DNA from: Rhodobiaceae bacterium
GTDB taxonomy: Bacteria; Pseudomonadota; Alphaproteobacteria; Rhizobiales; JANQQB01
Reading direction: 5' to 3'
DNA length: 58,937 nt
Assembly (NCBI GenBank): GCA_028285165.1
Contig: JANQQB010000058.1
Span: 1 to 58,937 of the forward strand
A model generated the notes under the pieces. That model was given only the letters and a program-made list of their open reading frames with translations. It was not told the origin of the DNA and did not search any database. Made by a program: the position numbers and the translations under genes. Shown one piece after another: positions 42,714 through 51,427 of the stretch (positions are counted from its first letter, which is position 1; each line of letters begins with the position of its first letter).

Positions 42714-44720
42714 TCAGGCTTCGGTCGACGGCCGGCCCCAGCACTCGGCGATGATCGTGGCGGCGATCAGGCCGGTATCGCCGGGGCTGTCGGGGATGTC
42801 GATGCGTTCGACATGCACGTCGATCCGATCCGGCGCGCCGCCGAGCGCTTCCGCCCGGTGGCGGGCGGTCTGGTGCGCCAGGGATCGGGCCTGTTCCAGG
42901 GCATCGCCCGGCGAGGTCGCCCGCAACGGATCCCCGTCGTGATGGATGCGAAAGCCGCCGCGTCCGTTGGTCGTGATCTCGACGACTGCCTGAACCTTCA
43001 CGAGCGCCACGGCGGCGCCGACGGCGTTTGCCACATCGGCCGCCTCCGGCAGGACGATGTCCGTGTTCAGACGGCGGCCGATCTCGGGATAAAATACCGG
43101 GGCCGGGCCGCCGACCCCGACAATCGGGATAGACGGCCGGAACACGACGTCCAGGTCGTTCAGACGCGTGCCTCCCGACAGCACCGTGCGCAGGACCGGA
43201 TCATCGCTGCCAAACGTTTCCCCGGACAAGGTCTCGACAAGAATCCGTCCGCTTGCCTTGACCAGCGCATCGACAGTTTCTGCGGCGAAGGCCCTCGCTT
43301 CAGCGTCGCCTTCATCCTCGCGGATCATGCGGCGCGACCGTTTCAACAGCAGACTGGCCAATACGGCGGCGGGGCGCGACCACTGGTTCTGCATATCCAG
43401 GATGTGGGCGGCATCGCTCGGTGTGAAGGCTGCGACCTGAACGAGACCGCGCCCTGAGAGCCGAGCCAGCGCGCGCTGGTCGGCAAGACCGTTCAGGATC
43501 TCGTGCAGCGGCACCGGCCGGTCCGGTACGACGTCCAGAAACGCCTTGTCCTCCTTCGACAGATCGGCCGGGGCCGCCGCACTTCCCGTCCCGAGTGGGC
43601 GCAGCGCAAAGCGCCCGCCATATCGCGTGCCCTGCGGGTCCGCCAGCATGGCCTGCATGCGCGGGATGATATCGGGCCAGACGGAAGCAATCATGGAAAC
43701 CGGGGCGACGCGGTTCGGTTTCAGATAGACGTCTCCCGGTCCGTCCATGGCCACTTCGCTGTCGCCGCCAAGGCCGAGCGTGCGCATGTCGACGGCCCGG
43801 ACCATGGTGCGCCAGCCGCCGACGACTGAGCCTTCGCGGTTCAGGCGGGGCCAGCCGCCCTTCAATGTCGCGACGTCCGTGGTCGTGCCGCCGATGTCCG
43901 CGATCACGAAGTCGGACAGGCCGGACAGGAATTTCGCACCGATCACGCTGGCCGCCGGGCCGCTCAGAGTGGTTTCGATCGGTCGTTCGGCGACGTGGTC
44001 GGATGCGGCCAGCGTGCCGTCGCCCTTGACGATCATCAGCGGCGCCTCGATGCCATGCCCGGCCATGCCGCGGCGGACCGCATCGATCAACGCGACGATC
44101 CGGGAAATGATGCGGGCGTTCAGCGCCGCCGTCAGCGCCCGGCGCGGCGCGTCGAGCGCTTCGGCCAGTTCGCTGGAAATCGTCACCGGCTTGCCGGTGC
44201 GGTCGCGGATAAGGTCGCGCATCCGGTGTTCGTGGGCGGGGTTTCGGACGGAATAATGGGCGGCGACGGCGTAGGCCTCGACCGTTTCGGCGGTTTCGTC
44301 GAGAAAGGCGTCAAGGGCCTCCAGATCCAGGTCTTCGCGCTCGGTGCCCGCGTGGTCGTGCCCACCGGCAAGAGAAATCAGGCGCGCATCGGGGACCGCT
44401 TCGGAAATGCCGGCCTTTTCGACCATCCGGGCGCCGAAGCCGGCAAGCACGACGCCGACCGGCGCGCCATGTCCTTCGACGATGGCGTTTGTCGCCAATG
44501 TCGTGGAGAGCGCGACCATGCCGATATCCGATCCGGGTATCGCAGGACCGCCGTTGCTGCCCGACAGGATGCCGGCCAGCGCTTCGTTGACGCCGACCGA
44601 GAGGTCGCCCTTGGTGGTTAGCGCCTTCGCCTTTGCAACGAGGCGCCGGGCGGCCGGATCCATCAGGGCGGCATCGGTGTAGGTGCCGCCGGTATCAATG
44701 CCGATTGTGTAGGCTGTCAT
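42714..44720 (-). CDS. Hydantoinase/oxoprolinase A-type protein (HyuA family)
   Basis: 668 residues from ATG 44720. YTIGIDTGGTYTDAALMD is the phosphate-1 loop of the ASKHA fold; LSTTLATNAIVEGHGAPVG and the central VIADIGGTTTDVATLKGGWPRLNREG (second phosphate loop) follow. HyuA proteins are ATP-dependent N-methylhydantoinase/acetophenone carboxylase/oxoprolinase subunits and usually pair with HyuB; no hyuB is present within this window. It converges with ald (6 bases between the stops). Substrate unknown. Confidence 0.88.
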   Translation of the reverse strand: MTAYTIGIDTGGTYTDAALMDPAARRLVAKAKALTTKGDLSVGVNEALAGILSGSNGGPAIPGSDIGMVALSTTLATNAIVEGHGAPVGVVLAGFGARMVEKAGISEAVPDARLISLAGGHDHAGTEREDLDLEALDAFLDETAETVEAYAVAAHYSVRNPAHEHRMRDLIRDRTGKPVTISSELAEALDAPRRALTAALNARIISRIVALIDAVRRGMAGHGIEAPLMIVKGDGTLAASDHVAERPIETTLSGPAASVIGAKFLSGLSDFVIADIGGTTTDVATLKGGWPRLNREGSVVGGWRTMVRAVDMRTLGLGGDSEVAMDGPGDVYLKPNRVAPVSMIASVWPDIIPRMQAMLADPQGTRYGGRFALRPLGTGSAAAPADLSKEDKAFLDVVPDRPVPLHEILNGLADQRALARLSGRGLVQVAAFTPSDAAHILDMQNQWSRPAAVLASLLLKRSRRMIREDEGDAEARAFAAETVDALVKASGRILVETLSGETFGSDDPVLRTVLSGGTRLNDLDVVFRPSIPIVGVGGPAPVFYPEIGRRLNTDIVLPEAADVANAVGAAVALVKVQAVVEITTNGRGGFRIHHDGDPLRATSPGDALEQARSLAHQTARHRAEALGGAPDRIDVHVERIDIPDSPGDTGLIAATIIAECWGRPSTEA

Positions 44721-44823
44721 GAAAGTCCGGTGTTCGAATTGCGAAAACGACTCCGGCGCATATAGAGCGGGTCGGCGTGCTGCAACAAAAACGTTGCCAT
44801 GCGGGACCGATCGAGGCTTGGAC

Positions 44824-45051
44824 TCAGGTCCCCTTGCCGAAGACGCCCGGCATGGCGTGGACCGCAAAGATGCCGGCAATCGCCCGCCGGTGTTCCGCCG
44901 GCAAATCCTCGATCATGCGCCAGGCCTCCGCGGCGCAGCTCTCGTCATGGGCAGAGGCGCGGACCAGCGCCGCAATCGGGTGCTCTCGACCCAGAACCTG
45001 ATCGACCGCGTTGGCGATGGCGGGCACGTTTTTCGGATCGAATTTCGGCAT
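44824..45051 (-). CDS. Small uncharacterised protein downstream of ribH2
   Basis: 75 residues from ATG 45051, with GGAG eight bases before it. The sequence begins MPKFDPKNVPAIANAVDQVL, contains GREHPIAALVRASAH and ends GIFAVHAMPGVFGKGT; soluble, mainly helical, no cysteine cluster or signal. A longer frame to 45156 exists but lacks a ribosome-binding site. It is 101 bases after ribH2 on the same strand and may be read from the same FMN-riboswitch transcript. I do not recognise the family. Confidence 0.6.
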   Translation of the reverse strand: MPKFDPKNVPAIANAVDQVLGREHPIAALVRASAHDESCAAEAWRMIEDLPAEHRRAIAGIFAVHAMPGVFGKGT

Positions 45052-45152
45052 GCAACGTCTCCGGTCGGCAGTCATCGGACAATGGCACGGTGGCGCGCTG
45101 ACGGAAAGGATGAGGCAGCGGAACCGCGTGCGGTCCCGCTTTGCCGTTTCGG

Positions 45153-45632
45153 TCAAGCCGCGGCCCGGTAGGCCGCCATCAATTCGAGCAATGAGGCGCA
45201 GGCGTCGGCGACCTCGCGTCCCTTGCCCTTGAAGTGTTCGTGAAAGAACGCGTGATGGTCCGCGCTTTCATGAAAGTGATGTGGCGTCAGTACCGCTGAA
45301 AAGATCGGCACCTCGGTTTCGATCTGGACGTTCATCAATCCCTTGATGACGGCATCGGCCACAAAATCGTGGCGGTAAATACCGCCATCCACGACAAAGG
45401 CGGACGCCGCGATCGCGTCATAGGTGCCGCTCTTGGCGAGCGTCTTGGCCAGCAGCGGGATTTCGAACGCACCGGCCACGTCGAAGACGTCGATCCGGAA
45501 CTCCGCCTCGTCCTGCTGCTGCAATCGTTTCACGAAGGCGTGCTGGCACTGATCGACGATCTCGGCATGCCAGCGGGCCTTGAGAAAGGCGAGACGATAG
45601 GTCGGTAGGCTTTTTTCGGGGACTTGATCCAT
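45153..45632 (-). CDS. ribH2: 6,7-dimethyl-8-ribityllumazine synthase, type II
   Basis: 159 residues. RLAFLKARWHAEIVDQC, IDVFDVAGAFEIPLLAKTLAKSG, AFVVDGGIYRHDFVADAVIKGLM and SAVLTPHHFHESADHHAFFHEHFKGKG match the RibH2 branch known from Brucella and rhizobia (decameric, lower catalytic rate) rather than RibH1. It condenses the ribitylamino-uracil with dihydroxybutanone phosphate in riboflavin synthesis. An AAGGAAG site precedes the ATG, and an FMN riboswitch lies 85 bases upstream, so expression falls when FMN is plentiful. Confidence 0.95.
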   Translation of the reverse strand: MDQVPEKSLPTYRLAFLKARWHAEIVDQCQHAFVKRLQQQDEAEFRIDVFDVAGAFEIPLLAKTLAKSGTYDAIAASAFVVDGGIYRHDFVADAVIKGLMNVQIETEVPIFSAVLTPHHFHESADHHAFFHEHFKGKGREVADACASLLELMAAYRAAA

Positions 45633-45685
45633 GGTTTGCTTCCTTCAGCATGACAACCAGAACCAAGGCGCAACAAACCGAAAGC

Positions 45686-45705
45686 CCGGCCTGCAAAAGG
45701 GCCGG
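45686..45705 (-). terminator. Expression-platform hairpin between FMN riboswitch and ribH2
   Basis: On the minus strand CCGGCC pairs with GGCCGG around an eight-base loop, followed by GCTTTCGGTTTGTT. It begins 11 bases after the aptamer's last stem, so it could act as the riboswitch's terminator; the T-tract is interrupted, leaving the mechanism uncertain. Confidence 0.5.
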
Positions 45706-45716
45706 ACTGCCGCTTC

Positions 45717-45888
45717 GTTCTCTTTCATCCGGACTGTCACCGTCGGCTTCGGCCTTGCACCGAATCTGCTGACCCTTTCACGGCACCGGCACAGCCGGTT
45801 GACGAAAGGCGCTCGCGGGCTCGAAGCCCGGGCGCACGTGCCATGGGCTTCATACCGCCGGTGGGGACTTTCACCCCGCCCTGAGAAC
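45717..45888 (-). ncRNA. FMN riboswitch (RFN element)
   Basis: Read on the minus strand the aptamer opens GTTCTCAGGGCGGGGTGAAA and continues GTCCCCACCGGCGGTA, passes GAGCCCGCGAGCG and GTCAGCAGAT, and closes GACAGTCCGGATGAAAGAGAAC in parts. These are the invariant RFN blocks in order, and the terminal GTTCTC/GAGAAC pair forms P1. It binds FMN and represses the downstream ribH2 gene. The conserved core leaves little doubt. Confidence 0.97.
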
Positions 45889-46097
45889 ATCATCGCGCTG
45901 GCGATGACAGCCCAGAATAGCCGCCCGCAAATCGGTTGTCGACCGCAACCGATCCTCCCGTTTCGCTGCTCGAAACCCCGATCTTTCAGGGTCCGTGCGC
46001 CGGGGCCGGTCCGTGCGGTCACGTTTTCAGGAAGTTATCAATCCGTTTGCAATTTGTCGGTTACCGGTTTGCTAACGGAGCGGAAGAGGTGGCGGCC

Positions 46098-47987
46098 ATG
46101 AACATACGGAACACGTTATCGATGCTGGTCGGCATGCTGGTGGTTCCGATCGTGGCGAGCGCTGCCTGGATCGGATATCAGGCCAAATCCGATCTGGCGA
46201 CGATCGAGGCGCAACGTCAGAGCCTGGCGAGCATGGCGCGCGTTTGGACCGCGGCGATGACCGGGAGATCGTTCGAGCGCACGATGTTTGCAGGGCATCC
46301 GGCATGCGCACCCGAAAGTCCGCCGGAAGGCCGCAAGCAGGGTCTTGCAGCGGCGCGCGGCGCGCTGATTTGCATGAGCGGTGAGGCCGGGCTTGCGGCC
46401 AATGCCAATCGTCTCGATGCAAAACTTGCAGATCTGTTGTCCATGCAATTGCCGGAACTGGCCGTGCAGATCGATGCCATGGACTCCAACGCGGAACGGA
46501 TTTCCGGCAAAACCGCGCTCAATCATTTCGACACGATGCTGTTTCTCGTCGGCGCCGGTCAGTTCAAACTGATCGCAGACCGGATCAGCGCGCATACAAA
46601 GATGGCGTTTGAGGTGGACGGGGCCGGTGTACCGCAGGCGCTCGCGGATGCCGCGCAGGCCTATCGACAGGCCAACGGTCGCTTTCAGGGCGCCGCGGCC
46701 AAATATGCAACCGCACTCGGCAAGGCCGAAACGGGGGCCGACCTCGATCGCAGCGCGCTGGTTTCCGGCCATGAGATTATCAACCGGTCCACGGACCGGC
46801 TGTGGAACGCTGCCCGGGTTAAACTGTCGGCCGATCTGGCGGCCCAGGCCGGAGCCCAGAGCATGCGTCTGTGGATCGTGCTCGGCGGTCTCGGTCTCGT
46901 TCTGGCGGTCACGCTGATTGCGGCATGGCGGTGCTCCCGCCGGATCTTGGATTCGATCAACGGTCTCGATGCCGCGATCCGGCGCCTGGCCGACGAAGAC
47001 AGTCTCGGCAAGGATTTGCCGTTTTCGTCGGGAACGGGGGAAATCGCCCGCATCGCACGGGCCGTGGGGTATTTTCGGGATCGCACGATCGAGCAGACAG
47101 AGGCGCGCGAACGTCAGGAACGGGCCAAGAGCGAAGCCCGCCAGAAGAGTGTCGAGACCCTGATCGCGTGCTTTCGCGGCCGTGTCACAGACCTGTTGTC
47201 GATCGTCGACGGCAGTCTCGGCGAGATGCGTGAAACCTCCGGCGTGCTCGGCGAGGTCGCGACCAAGGCCGATCAGCGTGCCCAGGACGCGGCGGCCGCA
47301 TCCGCCGGTGCATCCGACAATGTGGATAAGGTCGCGGAGGCCGCGGAATGCCTCGCCCAGGATATCGCGGACATCAGCCGACAGGCCCATGACGCGACGA
47401 GTCTCGCCCGTACGGCAACCGTCAATGCCGACAAGGCGAATGCGGAAATCGAACAATTGTCGGACATCTCCCACGCGATCGGTGAAATCGTCTCGCTGAT
47501 CCAGGCCATTGCCGAACAGACCAACCTGCTTGCACTGAACGCAACGATCGAAGCGGCCCGAGCGGGAGAATCGGGGCGCGGGTTCGAAGTCGTGGCCGGC
47601 GAAGTCAAGACACTGGCCGGTCAGACGGCCAGCGCTACCGAGCAGATCGTCGCTCAGGTCACCCTGGTCCAGAACCATACGGCTTCCGTGGTCGAGGCCA
47701 TTCGGCAGACAATTTCCGATATCGAAACGATCGCCGAGAGCACAACCCTGATCGCCACCAATCTGGACGAGAGGCGTACGTCCACGGATTCCATCAAGGA
47801 CAACGTCATCCGTGCTGCCGAGCGCACCCGGTCCGTCGTCGAAGACATGGCCGATGTCGAGGAAATTGCGCAACGCTCGAACGGCGTCGCGTCCGATGTG
47901 CGTGACCGGACCGGCACGGTCATCGACCGGACCGAAGAATTGCGGCGTGAAGTCCGGGACTTCCTGGAACGCGTCGCCGCCGCGTGA
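46098..47987 (+). CDS. Methyl-accepting chemotaxis protein
   Basis: 629 residues from ATG 46098. Membrane helix 1 spans about 9-26, a periplasmic sensor about 27-255, helix 2 about 257-278, then HAMP and the cytoplasmic coiled-coil signalling domain. The hairpin tip is visible at about 472-495 ([19 protein letters not shown]), followed by [14 protein letters not shown]. It senses a ligand outside the inner membrane and controls CheA. No chemotaxis partners are adjacent; the ligand is unknown. Confidence 0.93.
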   Translation: MNIRNTLSMLVGMLVVPIVASAAWIGYQAKSDLATIEAQRQSLASMARVWTAAMTGRSFERTMFAGHPACAPESPPEGRKQGLAAARGALICMSGEAGLAANANRLDAKLADLLSMQLPELAVQIDAMDSNAERISGKTALNHFDTMLFLVGAGQFKLIADRISAHTKMAFEVDGAGVPQALADAAQAYRQANGRFQGAAAKYATALGKAETGADLDRSALVSGHEIINRSTDRLWNAARVKLSADLAAQAGAQSMRLWIVLGGLGLVLAVTLIAAWRCSRRILDSINGLDAAIRRLADEDSLGKDLPFSSGTGEIARIARAVGYFRDRTIEQTEARERQERAKSEARQKSVETLIACFRGRVTDLLSIVDGSLGEMRETSGVLGEVATKADQRAQDAAAASAGASDNVDKVAEAAECLAQDIADISRQAHDATSLARTATVNADKANAEIEQLSDISHAIGEIVSLIQAIAEQTNLLALNATIEAARAGESGRGFEVVAGEVKTLAGQTASATEQIVAQVTLVQNHTASVVEAIRQTISDIETIAESTTLIATNLDERRTSTDSIKDNVIRAAERTRSVVEDMADVEEIAQRSNGVASDVRDRTGTVIDRTEELRREVRDFLERVAAA

Positions 47988-48172
47988 CCGCTTGCAGCCT
48001 CGACGATTGAACCGGCGGGACCGGTTTGCTATCCCGAGTGACCTCACGGCAATCGTTGTCGGTGCCGCCTGGTCGACGCACGTTGCCATCCTGATATTGC
48101 GGTGGATCAGAAGACCGGCTTGTTTTGCGCTCCGGTTGCCGTTCCGGGCCGCCCCGATCACAAGGTCACGTC

Positions 48173-49300
48173 ATGGCGCTTCTCACCTATCTCACCACGG
48201 CTCATTTCGATTTCGGCGCGATTGCCCGCCTGCCGAAGGAAATGGCCCGGCTCGGGATATCACGACCGTTGATCGTGACCGATGCCGGGCTCGTCCGTGC
48301 CGGGCTCCTGGAGCGGGTCACCGATCAGGTGGAGGCTGGGTCGTCACTCCCGGTCTTTGACGGGACGCCGGCCAATCCGACGGAAAAGGCCGTGATGGCG
48401 GCTTTTGCCCAATACGGCGAGGAAGGCTGCGACGGCGTGATCGCGCTCGGCGGCGGCTCGTCCATGGATCTCGGCAAGGCGGTCGCGCTGCTGGCCGGCA
48501 GCGGTGGGCCGCTCGACAAGTTCGATCCGGCAAACAAGGGCACGCGTAACATGACGGCGGTCGCGCCCGTCATCGCCGTGCCGACCACGTCGGGAACCGG
48601 CAGCGAAGTCTCGGTCGGCATCATCATCGTCATGGATGACGGCCGCAAGGCGACCTTTGCCGGGCCGAAGCTGATCCCGGCCTCGGCGATCTGCGATCCG
48701 GAACTGACGCTCGGCCTGCCGCCGCTGATGACCGCGGCGACCGGCATGGACGCGATCACCCATTGCATCGAGTCGTTTCTCGCGCCGACCGAAAACCCGC
48801 CGGCTGACGGTGTCGCCCTCGACGGATTGTGGCGTGGGTGGTCGGCGCTGAAACGCGCCGTGGACGACGGCTCCGACCGGGAGGCGCGGTGGAACATGAT
48901 GATGGCGTCGACCGAAGGAGCGCTTGCCTTCATCAAGGGGCTCGGCGCCGTGCATTCCATGAGCCACGCCGCCGGTCGCCTGTCCGATCTCAACCTGCAC
49001 CACGGTACCCTCAATGCGGTGCTTTTGCCGGCGGTTCTGCGGTTCAACGCGCCGGGTCAGGAGGAGCGTTATGCCCGTTTGCGCCAGGCGATGGGGCTGG
49101 AGCCGGGCGCGGATATCGCCGATGCCATTGCCGGTCTCAATGCGTCGATCGGTCTGCCAGCGAATCTGACCGAAATGGGCCTGACGGAGGCGCGGCTCGG
49201 CGACATGGTGCCCTATGCGGTCTCGGATCTGGCGACCCGGACCAATCCGCGACCGGTCGGCGCGTCGGAATTCGAGGCATTGTATCGCGAGAGTTTTTAG
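48173..49300 (+). CDS. Iron-containing alcohol dehydrogenase
   Basis: 375 residues. Group III ADH landmarks: VIALGGGSSMDLGKAVAL (NAD loop), PVIAVPTTSGTGSEVS, and the metal ligands in AICDPELT, GMDAITHCIESFL, GAVHSMSHAAG and LNLHHGTLNAVLLP. It oxidises an alcohol or reduces an aldehyde or keto acid; members include maleylacetate reductase and 4-hydroxybutyrate dehydrogenase, but this sequence keeps the ADH-type metal histidines. Stand-alone gene, followed by hairpin repeats. Confidence 0.9.
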   Translation: MALLTYLTTAHFDFGAIARLPKEMARLGISRPLIVTDAGLVRAGLLERVTDQVEAGSSLPVFDGTPANPTEKAVMAAFAQYGEEGCDGVIALGGGSSMDLGKAVALLAGSGGPLDKFDPANKGTRNMTAVAPVIAVPTTSGTGSEVSVGIIIVMDDGRKATFAGPKLIPASAICDPELTLGLPPLMTAATGMDAITHCIESFLAPTENPPADGVALDGLWRGWSALKRAVDDGSDREARWNMMMASTEGALAFIKGLGAVHSMSHAAGRLSDLNLHHGTLNAVLLPAVLRFNAPGQEERYARLRQAMGLEPGADIADAIAGLNASIGLPANLTEMGLTEARLGDMVPYAVSDLATRTNPRPVGASEFEALYRESF

Positions 49301-49376
49301 AGCGGTTCCCGCTGTGGTCTTGCTGACCACAAGGGGATCGCAACGACGTCCAGCGAGCCTGCAAAACCGGCCTACC

Positions 49377-49437
49377 GCAAATCGGATGTTTCCGATTTGC
49401 GCACTTGAGTGCCAAACAGGGAAACATCCCTGTTTGG
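49377..49437. repeat. Tandem perfect hairpins, REP-like intergenic element
   Basis: Two ten-pair stems lie side by side: GCAAATCGGA/TCCGATTTGC (49377-49400, four-base loop) and CCAAACAGGG/CCCTGTTTGG (49412-49437, six-base loop). They follow the alcohol-dehydrogenase stop, which itself is followed by AGAGCGGTTCCC, a sequence resembling a repeat I associate with intergenic regions of Hyphomicrobiales. A dispersed REP/MITE-type element is likely; function as a terminator for the plus-strand gene is also possible. Confidence 0.55.
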
Positions 49438-49514
49438 TGGGCCAAATCTCCTACTTGATCAAAACGGATATTGTAGCGGCGCGGTGAGGCCAGCAAGTCG
49501 AAGAAGGCTGATAC

Positions 49515-49534
49515 TTGAGACTCCTCAGTCTCAA
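49515..49534. repeat. Short perfect hairpin downstream of the RusA/HEPN unit
   Basis: TTGAGACT and AGTCTCAA flank a four-base loop, 38 bases past the end of the minus-strand two-gene unit. No T-run on either strand. Possible transcript end or a boundary feature of the insert. Confidence 0.35.
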
Positions 49535-49572
49535 CACCGGGAGCGATGCGTCTCGTTAGAGAGGGTATCTAC

Positions 49573-50220
49573 CTAACTCATCTCGCGACTTTTGAGGTGT
49601 TCGATCAGTTTTCCGACGATCTCGGCTATGCCTGTTACTTGTTCCACAGTTGGGGAAATGTTGAGATCTCCATGCACGAGTCGATTTCGCCAATCGACCG
49701 CTTCTCTCAGCTTTTCTGCTTGGCTTGGCCTAACCAAACCAGCCCCGGCCAACAGCTCAACGACGCGACCTGGGGTCTGGGGACGTTGGGTATGCTGCGG
49801 ATCGAGCCGACGCGCTAGAGCTTCCAGAACGGCCCAAAGCAAGAGCAGGCTTCCCCGTTGGTCAGTGGAGATTGAGCTTCGCACATTTGACAGAAACTCA
49901 TCGAGACGCTCTGTCTCGACAGCAGGCAAGAGATCCGGTTCGTTGCCGGCATAAACGACTTCAAGCGTCCAGTCGTTGTCATGGGAAATCGCGCTTTTCA
50001 GACGGTCGATTTTATGCGCGATTTCCGGATTACCCTTACTGACGATTTCGACAATCACTTTGGGGTTTCGACCCAGCAGTATGGCGTCAGGCTTGAGGCC
50101 TTTCAGAAAGGCGGGCAGATTTTCCGGTGCTGGACGGCGAACCAGGCGGTAGCCTTGCGCGGTCCACGCGGGTTCATGGAGGTCCAGGACAGCGGTTTCT
50201 GTCTGTTGGGAAACATTCAC
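49573..50220 (-). CDS. PD-(D/E)XK-like nuclease domain with C-terminal HEPN-like domain
   Basis: 215 residues. Residues 40-92 read LKPDAILLGRNPKVIVEIVSKG and onward: Asp45, Glu58 and Lys62 can form a PD-(D/E)XK catalytic set on a strand-turn-strand. Residues 120-210 are helical and hold WRNRLVHGDL, where Arg178 and His183 fit the R-x4-6-H motif of HEPN ribonucleases. I recall a Pfam family of AHJR-type restriction-like domains with this general look; that link is from memory. Its ATG overlaps the RusA-like stop by four bases. Base composition is clearly more AT-rich than the flanks, suggesting transfer. Nuclease activity is inference. Confidence 0.6.
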   Translation of the reverse strand: MNVSQQTETAVLDLHEPAWTAQGYRLVRRPAPENLPAFLKGLKPDAILLGRNPKVIVEIVSKGNPEIAHKIDRLKSAISHDNDWTLEVVYAGNEPDLLPAVETERLDEFLSNVRSSISTDQRGSLLLLWAVLEALARRLDPQHTQRPQTPGRVVELLAGAGLVRPSQAEKLREAVDWRNRLVHGDLNISPTVEQVTGIAEIVGKLIEHLKSREMS

Positions 50221-50636
50221 GTGCCGATATCCTCAAGCGGTGCATGTCCGATCCTAACATAGAGTGCAGGGTCATCCGATGCCATGGCTTCAAACAGGAT
50301 CGCGCTCATTGTCTGAAAAGTGTACGTGCTTGTCGGGTCAAAGCGCTGCGCTACGACACGATCAATCAACTCATCGTCCCGATAAACATTGGGCATTAGC
50401 GCGTCCAAAGTCAGTTTGATAATATTGTCGATGTCGCCGGTCATCGCTGATTGCGGAAAATAAAATATTGAAACTGAAAGTCGTGTCTCTTGAAATGACC
50501 AGTTTCCTTCTTCGAGGGAGGCTTTTGCCGCTGCTAATACTCTGTCTTTCCATTCGTTCTTTGCAGAAACGTTGCTGCTCTGGTGGCTAACGGGAGTGCC
50601 AGTTACATAGAATTCAATAGGCAGGTTTGGCCACAT
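50217..50636 (-). CDS. RusA-type Holliday junction resolvase
   Basis: 139 residues from ATG 50636; an in-frame ATG at 50648 is also possible. IEFYVTGTPVSHQS at the start and GDIDNIIKLTLDALMPNVYRDDELIDRVVAQR in the middle give the RusA active site: D-x-DN, the following K, D-x-L and the paired DD. RusA enzymes are usually phage-borne nucleases cutting four-way DNA junctions. No phage genes surround it; instead it overlaps a predicted PD-(D/E)XK/HEPN protein (ATGA). The gene is AT-rich compared with the genome around it. Confidence 0.85.
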   Translation of the reverse strand: MWPNLPIEFYVTGTPVSHQSSNVSAKNEWKDRVLAAAKASLEEGNWSFQETRLSVSIFYFPQSAMTGDIDNIIKLTLDALMPNVYRDDELIDRVVAQRFDPTSTYTFQTMSAILFEAMASDDPALYVRIGHAPLEDIGT

Positions 50637-50878
50637 GGTTGCTCTCATTTAGAACGGTCGGGCCAGCGTATGGGTTCGCCGATAAATATTTCGCGATATT
50701 TTAGATTCCGTTTCCATTATTCGTCTATAAATAGAAAAATCAACATTTTGGGTGTATGCGTGGAATCCCGAATCTGAGTCCTGAATCTGAGTTACAGAGT
50801 GTTCGGTCCAGGTCTCAGGATGCCCGGTTATACCCAGCTGCTATCGAAATGAGCTGCTGTCCATGGCGGGCAAAGCCG
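50637..50878. other. AT-rich promoter region of the RusA/HEPN unit
   Basis: 242 bases without a gene. The part from 50685 to 50750 is strongly AT-rich and probably holds the minus-strand promoter. Towards hisI the composition returns to the local average. A short direct repeat lies at 50770-50792. Confidence 0.45.
50770..50792. repeat. Ten-base direct repeat at the edge of the AT-rich insert
   Basis: GAATCTGAGT occurs at 50770-50779 and 50783-50792, a 13-base period. It lies between the AT-rich unit and hisI. Too short to call an attachment site; it may be a trace of insertion or a binding site. Confidence 0.3.
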
Positions 50879-51268
50879 TTAGCATTCGGTCGAACACTCG
50901 ATCGGAAAGTACCCCTCGTCGCCGGTTCCGGCATCCGCCTCAGGACCCATCGGCGTGAAGAAACAGGTGCGCCGTCCGGTGTGGCAGGCGGCGCCGGTCT
51001 GGTCTACGACGAGGAGGATCGTGTCGCCGTCGCAATCGAGGCGGGCTTCCACGAGGTGCTGGACGTGGCCCGACGTGTCGCCCTTGCGCCAGAATTCCTG
51101 GCGGGAGCGGGACCAGTAGCAGACACGGCCGGTGCGCAACGTCTCGGCCAGCGAGTCAGCCGACATCCAGGCCATCATCAGCACCTCGCCGGTGTCTTTC
51201 TGTTGGGCGATCGCCGGCACCAGGCCGTCGGCATTGAAACGTACGCGGCTCAGATCGAAACCGGTCAT
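50879..51268 (-). CDS. hisI: Phosphoribosyl-AMP cyclohydrolase
   Basis: 129 residues from ATG 51268 (GGACGG upstream). [47 protein letters not shown] and the zinc/magnesium site [30 protein letters not shown] are the full HisI signature. It opens the pyrimidine ring of PR-AMP, step three of histidine synthesis. It is the single-domain form without HisE, standing alone as is common in Alphaproteobacteria. Confidence 0.96.
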   Translation of the reverse strand: MTGFDLSRVRFNADGLVPAIAQQKDTGEVLMMAWMSADSLAETLRTGRVCYWSRSRQEFWRKGDTSGHVQHLVEARLDCDGDTILLVVDQTGAACHTGRRTCFFTPMGPEADAGTGDEGYFPIECSTEC

Positions 51269-51427
51269 GGCATCCGTCCTTTTCTCGATCGTCGGCTGTG
51301 TATCGGAGGCAAAGCGGAAATGCAAAACCGCAAGGGAGGTCTTGCCGATCGCGGCGTCGTTGATAGTTACAAAAAGGACTGTCACAAACGGGCAACCGAC
51401 CGGAAGCCGTTGGAAAGGGAGGATGCG

